DNA of 64,000 nucleotides from Oscillospiraceae bacterium (GCA_910574995.1 CAJTCS010000004.1:124001-188000); one strand, 5' to 3'; shown: positions 8,219 to 18,673, numbered from the stretch's first letter. Notes: generated from the letters alone by a model not told the origin. Made by a program: numbers and translations.

Positions 8219-8297
8219 GGTTCAAAAGAGGTATACTGCTTTTGAACCGGGCGGCTTTGCCGCCCAGCTTGAAAACCGGTATCTACCGGTTTTCAAG
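8219..8297. repeat. Three contiguous perfect hairpins upstream of hsdR
   Basis: Three inverted repeats lie end to end: GGTTCAAAAG/CTTTTGAACC (8219-8228/8239-8248), GGGCGGC/GCCGCCC (8249-8255/8259-8265), and a 13-bp perfect one with left arm 8268-8280 and right arm 8285-8297. They fill the 318-bp gap between the dehydrogenase operon and hsdR. They could be a structured leader, protein-binding sites or an insertion scar; no protein-coding gene is convincing here. Confidence 0.75.
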
Positions 8298-8376
8298 TGC
8301 GGTTACTATAGAACACAAAGGGCCGTATGCGTGGTTGTTGCGGGGCGCGCATTTTCCAAAAAGAACGGGGGCAAGG

Positions 8377-11300
8377 ATGGAAAGTAATTTTGGGTTTTTG
8401 CGAAAAGAGTTCCCAGTCCTTGCAAAATTGGGGGAACGGGCAGAGGCGTATCTCTACTCTGACTCCAACTCTTGCCTGATGAAGCTGGGCATGATGGGCG
8501 AGACCATTGTCAACCTGATGTTTACCTATGACCGCATCCCGCTTCCGGCGGACAACACGGCGGTAAAGCGGATTGATACGCTTTGCCGAGAGGGCCTCCT
8601 GGCACAGGATCTGGCAGATATCCTCCATGCCCTGCGGAAAGCGCGGAACAAAGCCATCCATGCAAATTATGAATCCGTGTCAGAGGGCAAGGCCCTGTTG
8701 CAAATGGCCCACAGCCTGTGCCAGTGGTTTATGCAGACCTACGGGGACTGGGGGTATCAAAGCCAGGCATTTGTGCTGCCGCCCGCATCCACGGACGCTA
8801 TGTACGACGCGGCGCCCTTTGATATGCTGCTTGGCCGTCCTTTGCCGCAGCCTATAGCTCTGCGATCCCTTCATAAGGCCCCGCATAAGGAAGCCCGGGA
8901 GGAAGAGCGCCTGGCCGAACAGGCCCAGAAAACGGCGGCCGCAGCCCAGGCAGTCCCAAAAGCGGCCCGCCGCCAACAGGCCAGCAAAGCCGCCAACCAG
9001 CGCCAAAAGCCGGAAGCCGAAACGCGCTATCTTATCGACCAGCAGCTGCGCCAGGTGGGCTGGGAGGCGGACACGGAAAGCCTGCGTTTTTCAAAAGGGG
9101 CCCGCCCTGCCAAAGGCCGCAACCTGGCCATTGCCGAGTGGCCCACCGCCTCTACGCTGGGGAATCACGGACGGGTAGATTATGCCCTGTTCGTAGGGCT
9201 GCAGATGGTGGCCGTTATCGAAGCCAAGGCAGAGCACCAGGACGTCCCCTCTGTGCTGGATTATCAAGGCAAGGACTATCCCCGCTGCATCCGTGACGAA
9301 GATACGCCCTATTTGATGGGGGCGTGGGGGCCATACAAGGTCCCCTTCACCTTTGCCACCAACGGCCGCCCTTATCTGGAGCAGTACCGGACAAAATCTG
9401 GCATATGGTTCTTAGACCTGCGCACCCCGTCCAACGCGCCCAGGCCCCTGCGGGGCTGGGCCAGCCCAGAGGGCCTTATGGAGATGCTGGCAAAGGACAT
9501 AGGGGCTGGCAACCAGGCCCTGCGTGCGACGCCCTATGACCTGCTGCGGGACCCAGACGGGCTGAACCTGCGGGAGTATCAGCTGCGGGCCATCCGGGCG
9601 GCGGAACAGGCCATCTTGGAGGGCAAGCCCACCGCGCTGCTGGCCATGGCCACCGGCACGGGGAAGACCCGGACGGTGCTGGGCCTAATCTACCGCTTTT
9701 TGGAAAGCAAACGCTTCCGGCGTATCCTGTTCCTGGTGGACCGGACGGCCCTAGGCGAACAGGCCCAGGACGTGTTCCAGGAGGTCCGGCTGGCAGAGCT
9801 GATGACCCTGGACAAGCTTTATAACGTCAAGGGCCTGGATGAAAAGGGCGTTGACAAGGAAACACGGGTGCAAGTTGCCACGGTACAGGGGATGGTAAAG
9901 CGGCTGCTGTATAATGACAGCGAAACCATGCCCGCCGTCACCGATTATGACCTGATCATTGTAGACGAGGCCCACCGGGGCTACTTATTGGACAAGGAGA
10001 TGGGCGGCGCAGAAGCCCTTTACCACGACCAACGGGACTATCAAAGCAAATACCGCCATGTCATCGAATATTTTGACGCGGTGAAGATTGCCCTGACCGC
10101 CACCCCCGCCCTGCATACCACGAAAATCTTCGGCCGGCCGGTGTTCCAATATACCTACCGGGAGGCCGTTGTTGAGGGTTACCTGGTGGACCATGACGCG
10201 CCCCATGATATACATACCAAGCTGCGGGACGAAGGCATCCATTATAAGCCCGGCGACACTGTGACGCTGTATGACCCGGTAACCCATGAGGTCACCAACA
10301 GCGAAGAGCTGGCTGACGAACTGGACTTCGGCGTCGAGGATTTCAACCGCAAGGTAGTCAATGAGAATTTCAACCGGGCTGTCCTGGGGGAGATTGCCCG
10401 GGATATCGACCCGAAAAATGTGGAAGAACAGGGCAAGACCTTGATCTATGCCGTAAGCGACGCCCACGCTGATATGATCGTGGACATCCTGAAAAACCTT
10501 TATGCCGAATGGAGTGTGGACCACGACGCCGTGATGAAGATTACTGGCAGCGTGGGCGGCGGAGACCCCACGCGGGTGCGAGAGGCCATCCGGCGTTTTA
10601 AAAACGAGCGTTTCCCCAGCGTTGCCGTGACAGTGGACTTGCTGACTACCGGCGTCGATGTGCCGGAGATTACCACACTGGTATTCCTGCGGCGGGTAAA
10701 ATCCCGTATCCTCTTCGAGCAGATGCTGGGCCGCGCCACCCGGCTTTGCCCCAAAATCCACAAGACCCATTTTGAAATCTATGACCCAGTGGGGGTATAC
10801 GATTCCCTGGAGCCGGTGAATACCATGAAGCCGGTGGCGGCAGCCCCCCATATATCCTTCCTCCAGCTGTTGGACGGGCTGGAGCAGATGACAGAGGGAA
10901 GCTATATAAAAAACCAGGTCAGCCAGATTGCTGCCAAATTGCATCGGAAAGGGCGGAACCTGAGCAGCCGGGCGCTGGCGCATTTTGCCAGCATGGCAGG
11001 CGGGCAGGGCCCGGCGCAATTCCTGGGAAGCTTGGTAAAAATGCCCCCAGAGGAAGCCCGCCAATGCTTGCTGTCCCACCGGGAGCTGTTTGCCCTGCTG
11101 GACAAGGACCAGCCCGCTTCCGGAAGGCCCGTGGTGATTTCCGACGCGGAGGACAAGCTGGTCAGCCACACCCGGGGATATGGGGCCGGCCGCCGCCCGG
11201 AGGACTATCTGGACGCTTTTTCGGGGTATGTACGCACCCACATCAATGAGATTGCCGCGCTGCACACCGTCTGCACCCGCCCCAGGGAGCTGACCCGGGA

Positions 11301-11712
11301 CAGCCTGAAAAGCCTGCGCCTGGCCTTGGACCGGGAGGGCTTCACCGTCCAGCAGCTGAACACGGCCGTTTCAGAACTGAGCAACCAGGAGATTGCCGCC
11401 GACATCGTCAGCCTGATACGCCGCTATGCCCTCGGCGCAGAACTGCTTAGCCACGAAGCCCGCATCCGCCAGGCCGTGGACAAGCTGAAAAGGGCCCGCG
11501 CTTTCACCAGGCAAGAGCTAAGCTGGCTTTCCCGCATGGAAAAGTACCTGTTGATGGAATCCGTCCTACCGGTGTCGGTATTCGACGAGGACAGCCGCTT
11601 TAAAAGCGCCGGCGGGTTTGCAAGGATCAACAAGGTTTTCCAAAACCAGCTGGAGGCTGTCGTGTCCGAGCTGAACGACTATCTGTATGATGACGGAGGG
11701 AAGGGCGCATGA
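8377..11712 (+). CDS. hsdR: Type I restriction enzyme, R subunit (HsdR)
   Basis: Motor and nuclease subunit of a type I restriction complex that cuts unmodified DNA after ATP-driven translocation. Order: N-terminal DUF4145-like helical domain (about 1-170), Ala/Lys-rich linker, HSDR_N nuclease core (about 210-290, VDYALF...VAVIEAKAE, PD-(D/E)xK pattern), then the SF2 helicase with Walker A ATGTGKT (about 425-431), DEAH (530-533), ALTATPA and a C-terminal EcoEI-type domain. Start is ATG 8377, preceded by GGGGCAAGG; the open frame extends to 8242 but that part runs back into the hairpins. It overlaps hsdM by 4 bp. GC-rich like the surrounding resident DNA. Confidence 0.92.
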   Translation: MESNFGFLRKEFPVLAKLGERAEAYLYSDSNSCLMKLGMMGETIVNLMFTYDRIPLPADNTAVKRIDTLCREGLLAQDLADILHALRKARNKAIHANYESVSEGKALLQMAHSLCQWFMQTYGDWGYQSQAFVLPPASTDAMYDAAPFDMLLGRPLPQPIALRSLHKAPHKEAREEERLAEQAQKTAAAAQAVPKAARRQQASKAANQRQKPEAETRYLIDQQLRQVGWEADTESLRFSKGARPAKGRNLAIAEWPTASTLGNHGRVDYALFVGLQMVAVIEAKAEHQDVPSVLDYQGKDYPRCIRDEDTPYLMGAWGPYKVPFTFATNGRPYLEQYRTKSGIWFLDLRTPSNAPRPLRGWASPEGLMEMLAKDIGAGNQALRATPYDLLRDPDGLNLREYQLRAIRAAEQAILEGKPTALLAMATGTGKTRTVLGLIYRFLESKRFRRILFLVDRTALGEQAQDVFQEVRLAELMTLDKLYNVKGLDEKGVDKETRVQVATVQGMVKRLLYNDSETMPAVTDYDLIIVDEAHRGYLLDKEMGGAEALYHDQRDYQSKYRHVIEYFDAVKIALTATPALHTTKIFGRPVFQYTYREAVVEGYLVDHDAPHDIHTKLRDEGIHYKPGDTVTLYDPVTHEVTNSEELADELDFGVEDFNRKVVNENFNRAVLGEIARDIDPKNVEEQGKTLIYAVSDAHADMIVDILKNLYAEWSVDHDAVMKITGSVGGGDPTRVREAIRRFKNERFPSVAVTVDLLTTGVDVPEITTLVFLRRVKSRILFEQMLGRATRLCPKIHKTHFEIYDPVGVYDSLEPVNTMKPVAAAPHISFLQLLDGLEQMTEGSYIKNQVSQIAAKLHRKGRNLSSRALAHFASMAGGQGPAQFLGSLVKMPPEEARQCLLSHRELFALLDKDQPASGRPVVISDAEDKLVSHTRGYGAGRRPEDYLDAFSGYVRTHINEIAALHTVCTRPRELTRDSLKSLRLALDREGFTVQQLNTAVSELSNQEIAADIVSLIRRYALGAELLSHEARIRQAVDKLKRARAFTRQELSWLSRMEKYLLMESVLPVSVFDEDSRFKSAGGFARINKVFQNQLEAVVSELNDYLYDDGGKGA

Positions 11713-13127
11713 CCAACCAGGAGATCGTATCCAAGCTGTGGAACCTGTGCAACGTGCTGCGGGACGACGGCATTACATACCACCAATACGTTACCGAGCT
11801 GACCTATATCCTGTTCCTGAAAATGGCCAAGGAGACCGGCACGGAAAGCCAGTTCCCTGAAGAGTACCGCTGGGACAGGCTGGCAGGGAAAAGCGGGCTG
11901 GAGCTGAAAGGGTTTTATAAAAAGCTGCTGGCCCACTTGGGAGAAAAAGGCACGGGCCGGGTGCGAGAAATCTACCAGGGGGCGGCCACCAATATCGAGG
12001 AGCCCAAAAACCTGGAAAAAATCATTGCCACCATTGATGGGCTGGACTGGTTCTCTGCAAAGGAAGAGGGCCTGGGCGGGTTGTACGAGGGGCTGCTGGA
12101 AAAGAACGCCAACGAGAAAAAGTCTGGCGCGGGGCAGTATTTCACGCCCCGGGTGCTTATAGACGTGATGACCCGGATGATGAAGCCCCAGCCCGGCGAA
12201 CGCTGCAACGACCCTGCCTGCGGCACCTTCGGGTTCATGATTGCCGCCTATCAATATGTAAAAGACCATACGGATGATTTTTGGAGCCTGGAGGGGGATT
12301 TGCCGGAATTTGAAAAGAAAGAGGCGTTTTCTGGCTGCGAACTGGTACACGACACCCACCGCCTGGCCTTGATGAACGCTATGCTGCACGACATGGAGGG
12401 GCCCATTTTCCTGGGGGATACCTTGTCCAATTTTGGCAAGCAGCTGTCTGGGTTCGACCTGGTGCTGACCAACCCGCCCTTTGGCACCAAAAAAGGCGGC
12501 GAGCGCGCCGCCCGGGATGATTTTACCTACTCGACCAGCAACAAGCAGCTGAATTTTTTGCAGCACATCTACCGCAGCCTGAAAGCCGATGGCAAAGCCC
12601 GGGCCGCGGTGGTGCTGCCAGACAACGTGCTTTTTTCGGACGACGACGGGGAGGAAATCCGCATAGACCTGATGGACAAATGCGACCTGCACACGGTCCT
12701 GCGTTTGCCCACGGGCATTTTCTACGCCCAGGGGGTTAAGACCAACGTCCTGTTTTTTACCCGGGGCCGCACAGACAAAGGAAATACCCGGGAGGTGTGG
12801 TTCTATGACATGCGCACCAACATGCCCGCCTTTGGCAAGACAAGCCCCCTAAAGCCCGCGCATTTCGCCGGGTTCGAGGCCGCCTTTACGGCCGGGGACC
12901 GCCGGGCTGTACAGGACGAACGGTGGAGCGTGTTCACCCGTGAGCAGATTGACAAAAAAGGCAACAGCCTGGACCTGGGGCTGATACGGGACGACTCGGT
13001 GCTGGACTACAGCGACCTGCCCGACCCGGCGGACAGCGCCGAAGAAACTGCCGCCCAGCTGGAGGAGGCGGTTGACCTACTCAACAGCGTGGCCCGGGAG
13101 CTGCGTACACGGATGGGGGCGCAGTGA
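11709..13127 (+). CDS. hsdM: Type I DNA methyltransferase, M subunit (HsdM)
   Basis: N6-adenine methyltransferase subunit, 472 residues. It has the N-terminal HsdM helical domain, the SPxF-like entry GAGQYFTP, AdoMet motif DPACGTFGFM (from residue 168) and catalytic motif NPPFG (from residue 255). With HsdS it modifies the host site; with HsdR added it restricts. ATGA overlap with hsdR and a TGATG junction with hsdS indicate coupled translation. Confidence 0.93.
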   Translation: MTNQEIVSKLWNLCNVLRDDGITYHQYVTELTYILFLKMAKETGTESQFPEEYRWDRLAGKSGLELKGFYKKLLAHLGEKGTGRVREIYQGAATNIEEPKNLEKIIATIDGLDWFSAKEEGLGGLYEGLLEKNANEKKSGAGQYFTPRVLIDVMTRMMKPQPGERCNDPACGTFGFMIAAYQYVKDHTDDFWSLEGDLPEFEKKEAFSGCELVHDTHRLALMNAMLHDMEGPIFLGDTLSNFGKQLSGFDLVLTNPPFGTKKGGERAARDDFTYSTSNKQLNFLQHIYRSLKADGKARAAVVLPDNVLFSDDDGEEIRIDLMDKCDLHTVLRLPTGIFYAQGVKTNVLFFTRGRTDKGNTREVWFYDMRTNMPAFGKTSPLKPAHFAGFEAAFTAGDRRAVQDERWSVFTREQIDKKGNSLDLGLIRDDSVLDYSDLPDPADSAEETAAQLEEAVDLLNSVARELRTRMGAQ

Positions 13128-14522
13128 TGGCAAAAAAGAAAAAGCCGGCGTTGTCGCCGGAAGAAAAGCTGCAGCAGGCCCTGGTGCCAATAGAGGGCCA
13201 GCCCTATCCTGTGCCGGGGAATTGGTGCTGGGTGAAATTATCTACACTTTGTAGCTTAATTTCAAAAGGGACTACCCCTCCCGGTGGAAAAAAAACATAT
13301 GTTAGTACGGGGGTCGACTTCTTACGTGTCGAAAACATAAATGCTGATGGCACAATTTCACACCCACATTGCACATATTACAGAAGATATGCATACTGGT
13401 TTTTTAAAACGTTCCATCCTCCAAGAACGAGACGTTTTGCTTTCGATTGCTGGCACATTAGGAAAAACAGGCATTGTCCATAAAACCGACTTACCTTTAA
13501 ATACCAACCAAGCTATTGCGTTTGTACGGCTTTTATCCCAAAATATTTCCGAAATATTCATTAAGCACGCAATAGATTGCCCGGCGCTTCAAGAATGGCT
13601 TTTAGGGCAGACCAAAGTAACGTCTATCCCTAACTTAACATTGGAAATAGTTTCTAATTGCCCGATTCCCCTCCCTCCCCTGCCCGAGCAGCGGCGCATT
13701 GTTGCCTGCATTGAAAGCCTGTTTCAAAAGCTGGAGGAAGCGCAGGAAAAGCTGCAGGCCGTGGTAGACGGCTTTGAAAGCCGCAAGGCCGCTATCCTCC
13801 ACAAGGCGTTTACCGGCGAACTGACCGCAAAGTGGAGGGAAACCCATGGCGTGGGGATGGAAAGCTGGGCATCCAATGTTCTGGGCGCATATTTAGGGCC
13901 ACAAGAAACGAAAAAGCCTACAAGCGGCTGTTTCCGATATATCGATATCGATTCTATCGATAATCAGCGTCAAGTTGTGCGGGAACCAAAAACTATTGCG
14001 GCCAAAGACGCCCCCAGCCGGGCCAGCCGCGGATTGCAGCCAAACGACGTGGTGTTTTCCATGGTCAGGCCTTATCTAAAAAATATTGCATATATCGACG
14101 AGAGCCTTGCAGATTGCATTGCATCCACGGGCTTTTATGTTTGCCGATGTAAGAGGGGATTACTTCCGGCCTATCTATATTCATTCCTGCAATGGGACGT
14201 TTCCATCAACTATTTTATGCAATATATGAAAGGGGACAACTCCCCTTCCATCCGGAAAAACGATTTGCTTGGAATGCCGGTACATATACCCGGGGTTTGT
14301 GAACAGATTCAAATTGCAGACGCTCTTGACATCCTTCTGCGCAAGGAAAGGCAAGCCAAATCCATTGCCGAGGCTGCCCTGGGCCAGGTTGGCCTGATGA
14401 AAAAGGCCATCCTGGCGCGGGCGTTCCGGGGGGAGCTTGGCACAAACGACCCGGCGGAGGAAAACGCGGCCGGGCTGTGGGGCGGTGACGTAAGAAAACA
14501 TTCTAAGCGAGGGTCGGCGTAG
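13127..14522 (+). pseudogene. hsdS: Type I specificity subunit (HsdS), frameshifted in the first recognition domain
   Basis: Two target-recognition domains with conserved spacers are readable but not in one frame. The frame from ATG 13127 gives the expected GVDFLRVENINADGTIS and then decays (CTYYRRYAYW). A second frame (recognisable from about 13,365) continues with HITEDMHTGFLKRSILQERD, a normal continuation, through PLPPLPEQRRIVACIESLF and the second recognition domain to 14522. One extra base between about 13,355 and 13,385 (for example in CCC, or the T of CATTGC) explains this. As read, the product would be a truncated half subunit; a sequencing error is the alternative. Both recognition domains are much more AT-rich than the flanking spacers, as expected from domain exchange. 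Confidence 0.8.
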
Positions 14523-14524
14523 CG

Positions 14525-14926
14525 TCAAGCTGCGCCGACTTTCGCATTATTTTTGTCTTGGGCAGTTTGGGATTGCTCCCGCGCTCCCTCAAAATCAAAC
14601 GTACCAATGAAGTTATAGACGATTTCAATTTCCCGGATTTTCACCCGCTTCTGCTGTTCGTCGGTCGTGTAGGTTTCGGACACCCTGATCTGTTCCACGA
14701 ACTCACGCAGGATGGTGGCGTCAAGCTGGGTCATGTCCGTGTACTTCTTCACCACGGAAATGAACTTCCTGACGTTGGTTTTCTTCTGCTCCTGCTGCTT
14801 CACTTCTCGTCCCAGGGTTTCCACAACGGACTTTAACTGTTCCTGCTCCTGTTCATAGTCACGGGACAGCTTGATAAACCGTTCATCGGACAGTTTGCCG
14901 GAAATATTGTCCTCAGAGAGCTTTTG
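14525..14926 (-). pseudogene. C-terminal remnant of a TndX/TnpX-type serine recombinase
   Basis: Reading leftwards from 14926 gives QKLSEDNISGKLSDERF, a coiled coil (SRDYEQEQEQLKSVVETL), then KKYTDMTQLDATILREFVE and IVYNFIGTFDFEG to a stop at 14525. These are the coiled-coil and C-terminal parts of large serine recombinases; the catalytic and zinc domains are absent. The break abuts the sequence ATTACCCTTGACAAA (minus strand), which also abuts the two recombinase breaks near 52.9 and 54.7 kb. It ends 2 bp from the hsdS stop, so the restriction operon and this remnant meet tail to tail. Confidence 0.8.
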
Positions 14927-14946
14927 TCAAGGGTAATTTTATAAAA
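14927..14946. repeat. Element-end motif (TTTGTCAAGGGTAATTTT type)
   Basis: The sequence here matches the proposed terminal inverted repeats at 31741-31758, 52888-52906 and 54671-54689. It lies exactly at the edge of the recombinase remnant, with the TIR/type III-like operon on the other side. It is read as one end of a serine-recombinase element. Confidence 0.5.
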
Positions 14947-14988
14947 TGCTGTACACCCTACAATTACGAAGGTCATACAGCATTTTAT
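14941..14988. terminator. Bidirectional terminator-like hairpin
   Basis: Perfect 13-bp inverted repeat: left arm ATAAAATGCTGTA (14941-14953), right arm TACAGCATTTTAT (14976-14988). A-rich and T-rich sides make it usable on both strands; it sits downstream of the minus-strand TIR operon. Confidence 0.6.
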
Positions 14989-15056
14989 TTGCGCCATTAA
15001 TCATACCGATAATTTTCTAAAAAAGTGCCTAATGAGTATTTTCGAGGCAGAGTCTG

Positions 15057-15833
15057 CTACTCCGACATACAATCAATTTCCTCTAGGAATTTATCCCTAA
15101 AACGCTCCCATCGGTTTTGAGAAATATCGTTTATTCCAAGGTGCCTAATAATACGGGCCTTGAGTTCGTTTAGCGCATAATTCCGATTGTCCTTATCTGC
15201 CAAACGGAATGTCATATCCCTCGGATTAACAGCACCTTCAATTTTAGAATATTGAAACCCCGGCAATAAAATGCTTTGATAGGTACTCTGTTTTACCCAT
15301 GCGGCTCCCATTTCATTTAGGCAGACCGGGCTTTTATAATAGTTCTTCGACAGCATCAGAATAACAAAAAGATTATCGTTACTCATCTCGTTGCGAATAA
15401 AGTCATATAAGTCTCCTGCACCCTGTGGAATTCCATAACCAGCAACCGAGCTGCAAAATAGCTGATCCTGCTTCACACCCATTTGCTCAAGCATGGTAAC
15501 AAATTTCTCAACAATGGGCCTGTCGTCCGTGGAATGACTGATGAAGACTTTGGGTGCCTTATATATTTCGTCGAAGTGGTCATACATATATTGGGCTACT
15601 TCCTCCATGGCCACCAGACAATGCCTAATATCAATCAAATGCTGCTTTATTAAAATCAATAATAAATCAAGTTGCGCACAATCACAGGGGAACGTAGTCC
15701 TGTAAATTGATATGATTTCTTGGCATTGTTGAACACAGACTAGGGAAACGCCTGTGTTTTGACTTTTAAGTGATGGTATAATATAATTATTGCGAAAATC
15801 AGCTAAGGTTTCTTTATTTATCAGGCAACTCAA
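15057..15833 (-). CDS. TIR-domain protein coupled to a type III-like methyltransferase
   Basis: About 259 residues: an N-terminal helical part of about 95 residues, then a TIR domain beginning KVFISHSTDD. It continues through FVTMLEQMG and NLFVILMLSKNYYKSPVCLNEMGAAW; the Glu in CLNEMG is in the place of the NAD-cleaving residue of TIR enzymes. The start is taken as TTG 15833, which follows GGGAGGTGG at a 6-nt distance and lies just past the methyltransferase stop; ATG 15860 in the same frame would overlap that gene. As last gene of the operon it may act as an NAD-depleting or signal-making effector (inference from the family). The partner that would activate it is not known. Confidence 0.8.
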   Translation of the reverse strand: MSCLINKETLADFRNNYIIPSLKSQNTGVSLVCVQQCQEIISIYRTTFPCDCAQLDLLLILIKQHLIDIRHCLVAMEEVAQYMYDHFDEIYKAPKVFISHSTDDRPIVEKFVTMLEQMGVKQDQLFCSSVAGYGIPQGAGDLYDFIRNEMSNDNLFVILMLSKNYYKSPVCLNEMGAAWVKQSTYQSILLPGFQYSKIEGAVNPRDMTFRLADKDNRNYALNELKARIIRHLGINDISQNRWERFRDKFLEEIDCMSE

Positions 15834-15834
15834 C

Positions 15835-17856
15835 TTAGTCCACCTCCCACTCCGTTTCATCCCCGCAGATATTCCGAACCTTCAGCCGTAAGGGCCGTTT
15901 GTCGCACTTGATTGTCCCATCCCAAAACTCTTTTGTTTTTGCGCCGTTGAGGATGACATACCCCAGCTTGTCGATCTTGATCTCACCATCCGAGTGCCAC
16001 TCGCCCTCGGTGGCGGTACAATCCACGCTCAGATATTCAATTAGCTCCAGCCCGTCCTCGCTGACCTCAATGGGCTTAAAGGGCTTCTTCGCAGTAGCGT
16101 TCATCCGGGCCTTTTCATTGAACTCAAAAATCTTTTGCATCACGCGGTCGCTGAGGAACTTGTCCACAAAAACAGCGTAACCGCCGTATAGATCCTCGTG
16201 GGCTTCTTCCACATGGAACTCCGCATAATCGCCAATCACAACATCGTCAAGAATTGTTTTCAAATCCCGTAGTTCAATTTCTACCGTAGTGCTGTCATCA
16301 TCCATAATAAATTTACGGATTTCCTCCTCGCTGGTGATGTCAATGTAGTAGACGATCACCTTTTTGACCGACACGTCCAAGTCTGGGATGGCCTGATGGA
16401 TGATGCGGTTCATCAGTACCACGTCCAGCAGCTTGGAGGAACTGTCCATCAGGTTGGGTACATAGACTGGCACCGTCCCCAGCTTGCTGTCGGAGATGGC
16501 CCCTTCCCAGAAAGAATCCAAGGCATCCTCGTTTTTCAAGCCGGGGATCAGAGACTTGATCTTCTCCATGGTCTGAACCGGGTTGAGGTAGAGCTGCACA
16601 CCATCCTTAATTTCCAGCACATCGAACTCCGCACCGTTAGCTTTGAGGCGGTCGCGGGTGGTCTGGATAGAGTTGAGCCCAATGTCGCAGTGGATGAAGC
16701 GGCGGCCCTGCTTATGGGCTACGGCGGCGGTGACACCGCTGCCACCAAAGAAATCAGCAACGAGCGTACCGCTATCGGAGGAAGTTTTGATAATACGGTC
16801 TAAAAGTGCTTCTGGCTTCTGAGTTGCATAATTCACCGATTCAGATGCGCGCCCCGCAACATAGGCAATATCTGTCCAATTATCGTTTATAGGGACTCCT
16901 GGAAGTTCATCCATGAATACAATTCGACACCGTTTTATTGGCTTTCCATTCTTTCCCAGCCTAATTCGGCCATGACTATTGGGAACTTCTGTCTGTGGAG
17001 CATTCCACAATTCCTCAAACTTTTCCGGTGTCGTTCTCCATCGTGCTGTAGTTCCGTGAAAGTTATATGCCATCATTTTGTTCTGAGGGTCAAGCATATT
17101 TTCAAATTTATAGTATCTTCCAGATGGTGCTTTCGTCCATTCATCAGCGATATATTCCTCGCTATATGGCGTATATTGAATGTTAAACGGGTACAAATCA
17201 GAAGCCGTATAAAAGAATATGTAGTCCTTTACTCGGCTATAGTTCTGAACACTATCATTGTGTGATGCTGTGCGTACCCATGTGATTTCATTTCGGAAGT
17301 TACCCTCACCAAAAATTTCGTCAAGTAAAATCTTCACATAATGTCCAATATGCCAATCTAAATGCACATAAATAGACGCTGTTTCACTCATCACTGATTT
17401 GATTGCCGTGAGATTTTCATACATCCAGCTAAGATACTTTTCCTTATCCCAGACATCGCCGTACATTTTTTCCTCAAATGCTTTCAGTTCGTCAATATCC
17501 AACTCCTGCTCTGCCTGGGCGATGGCCTCCGCTACCTTGGGATTGCGGCGGATGTAGACCTTTTTTGCGTAGTCCGCACCGCTGGCAAAGGGCGGGTCTA
17601 TGTAGACCAAATCGACCTGGATACCATGTTCTTTCAAGTAAGCGCAGGCGGAGACACACTCGCCACGAATAACCATATTGCCGTCGGCGTTCTCGCCGAC
17701 GGTTTCCTGTTTTTCCATTTCATAGAGAGGCATCCCGCGTTGGAGGATCATGGAGGTGTCATCCGCACCTTTGTATTTTAGAATACGGTTGAAATTGCCG
17801 AGAACGGCTTGGCCTTCGATGGGTTCGGGGATGAAGGGAACGTATTTAATCGGCAT
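15835..17856 (-). CDS. Type III-like site-specific DNA methyltransferase (Mod)
   Basis: 673-residue beta-class adenine methyltransferase. DPPFASG (from residue 87) is catalytic motif IV and [10 protein letters not shown] (around 367-376) is the AdoMet-binding motif; the order IV before I is that of type III Mod enzymes. The region between them (about 190-330) should be the recognition domain. A C-terminal region of about 250 residues beyond the core includes [22 protein letters not shown] precedes ATG 17856. It overlaps the preceding unknown gene by 11 bp and lies in one operon with the helicase-nuclease and TIR genes. Confidence 0.88.
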   Translation of the reverse strand: MPIKYVPFIPEPIEGQAVLGNFNRILKYKGADDTSMILQRGMPLYEMEKQETVGENADGNMVIRGECVSACAYLKEHGIQVDLVYIDPPFASGADYAKKVYIRRNPKVAEAIAQAEQELDIDELKAFEEKMYGDVWDKEKYLSWMYENLTAIKSVMSETASIYVHLDWHIGHYVKILLDEIFGEGNFRNEITWVRTASHNDSVQNYSRVKDYIFFYTASDLYPFNIQYTPYSEEYIADEWTKAPSGRYYKFENMLDPQNKMMAYNFHGTTARWRTTPEKFEELWNAPQTEVPNSHGRIRLGKNGKPIKRCRIVFMDELPGVPINDNWTDIAYVAGRASESVNYATQKPEALLDRIIKTSSDSGTLVADFFGGSGVTAAVAHKQGRRFIHCDIGLNSIQTTRDRLKANGAEFDVLEIKDGVQLYLNPVQTMEKIKSLIPGLKNEDALDSFWEGAISDSKLGTVPVYVPNLMDSSSKLLDVVLMNRIIHQAIPDLDVSVKKVIVYYIDITSEEEIRKFIMDDDSTTVEIELRDLKTILDDVVIGDYAEFHVEEAHEDLYGGYAVFVDKFLSDRVMQKIFEFNEKARMNATAKKPFKPIEVSEDGLELIEYLSVDCTATEGEWHSDGEIKIDKLGYVILNGAKTKEFWDGTIKCDKRPLRLKVRNICGDETEWEVD

Positions 17857-18673
17857 TTGTTGGTTCCTCCATTTCTGCTTGCTTTACAACAAGCACCATC
17901 CGAATTAACACACCAGTTTGATATAGCAGAAACTCAAGCATCTTTTTATCAACTTTATCGTTGTGTTTAGCAATTCGGTCGTTTATATTTTTATAAGCAT
18001 TTATCAATGGCTGAAATAGGCCGCTGATTCCGGCATCTATACCTCGTGCCCCCAGATATTTACATATTTCATTTTTATTTGTCTCTAAATTCTTATCATT
18101 ACAGAGAAATTCTTGCAAAAAACCTTCCAAGGTTTTACGGAGATTGTCTGCAACATCTCTGATAAAAATGCCATCCGAATATTGTCTTAAGGCTGTACAA
18201 TAGGTTTTGTGTGATTTTGGATAATCCTTCAGCCATTCAAGCGGTTGTGAAACAAGGGCATCATCTAATTCCGTTGCGCCTTTAGGAAATAGAAAGTATC
18301 CGTCTTTGTCATTAAGTAATTCATATTGAATATTCAAATCTTCTAGGAATTTTCCCAAAGCATTCATAAGAGTCTTCTTGTGGCTTTTTGTTGCGTCGTT
18401 TTGTGTATTAACAAATGCAACATAATGTGAAATGATTTGTGGAATTGAGAGCTTTTTTCCTGAAAACAGAAGATAAAGCCCCTGGGTTTCGGGATATGGT
18501 ATAGAATATGGGGTTCCAGTCATCAAACAGAATCTATAATAATCATCTGTCGTATAGCTTGAATTAAGAGCACCGTTTTTAATAAAAGTTGCCACATTGT
18601 TAGCCAGCATCTTGGCTTTATCACTGTCGGAAAAACCAATACCTAGTTTTTCTCTATAATCAATCCACTTCAT
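17846..18673 (-). CDS. Unrecognised protein between the helicase-nuclease and methyltransferase genes
   Basis: 275 residues, AT-rich, mostly helical by eye and without membrane segments. I recognise no family or catalytic motif. Features: [25 protein letters not shown] near residue 65-90, and a C-terminal half rich in Asn and Lys ending in [22 protein letters not shown]. Standard type III systems have no gene in this place. It starts with a 4-bp overlap with the helicase gene and ends inside the methyltransferase gene, so it is made with them and is probably a structural part or regulator of the complex. Confidence 0.7.
   Translation of the reverse strand: MKWIDYREKLGIGFSDSDKAKMLANNVATFIKNGALNSSYTTDDYYRFCLMTGTPYSIPYPETQGLYLLFSGKKLSIPQIISHYVAFVNTQNDATKSHKKTLMNALGKFLEDLNIQYELLNDKDGYFLFPKGATELDDALVSQPLEWLKDYPKSHKTYCTALRQYSDGIFIRDVADNLRKTLEGFLQEFLCNDKNLETNKNEICKYLGARGIDAGISGLFQPLINAYKNINDRIAKHNDKVDKKMLEFLLYQTGVLIRMVLVVKQAEMEEPTNAD

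Noticed and set aside
8219-8297. Retron-type non-coding RNA
   Set aside because: The three hairpins are suggestive, but no reverse transcriptase gene is nearby.
13288-13295. Phase variation of hsdS through the A8 tract
   Set aside because: The reading frame is still correct for about 60 bases after the tract; the shift lies further downstream.
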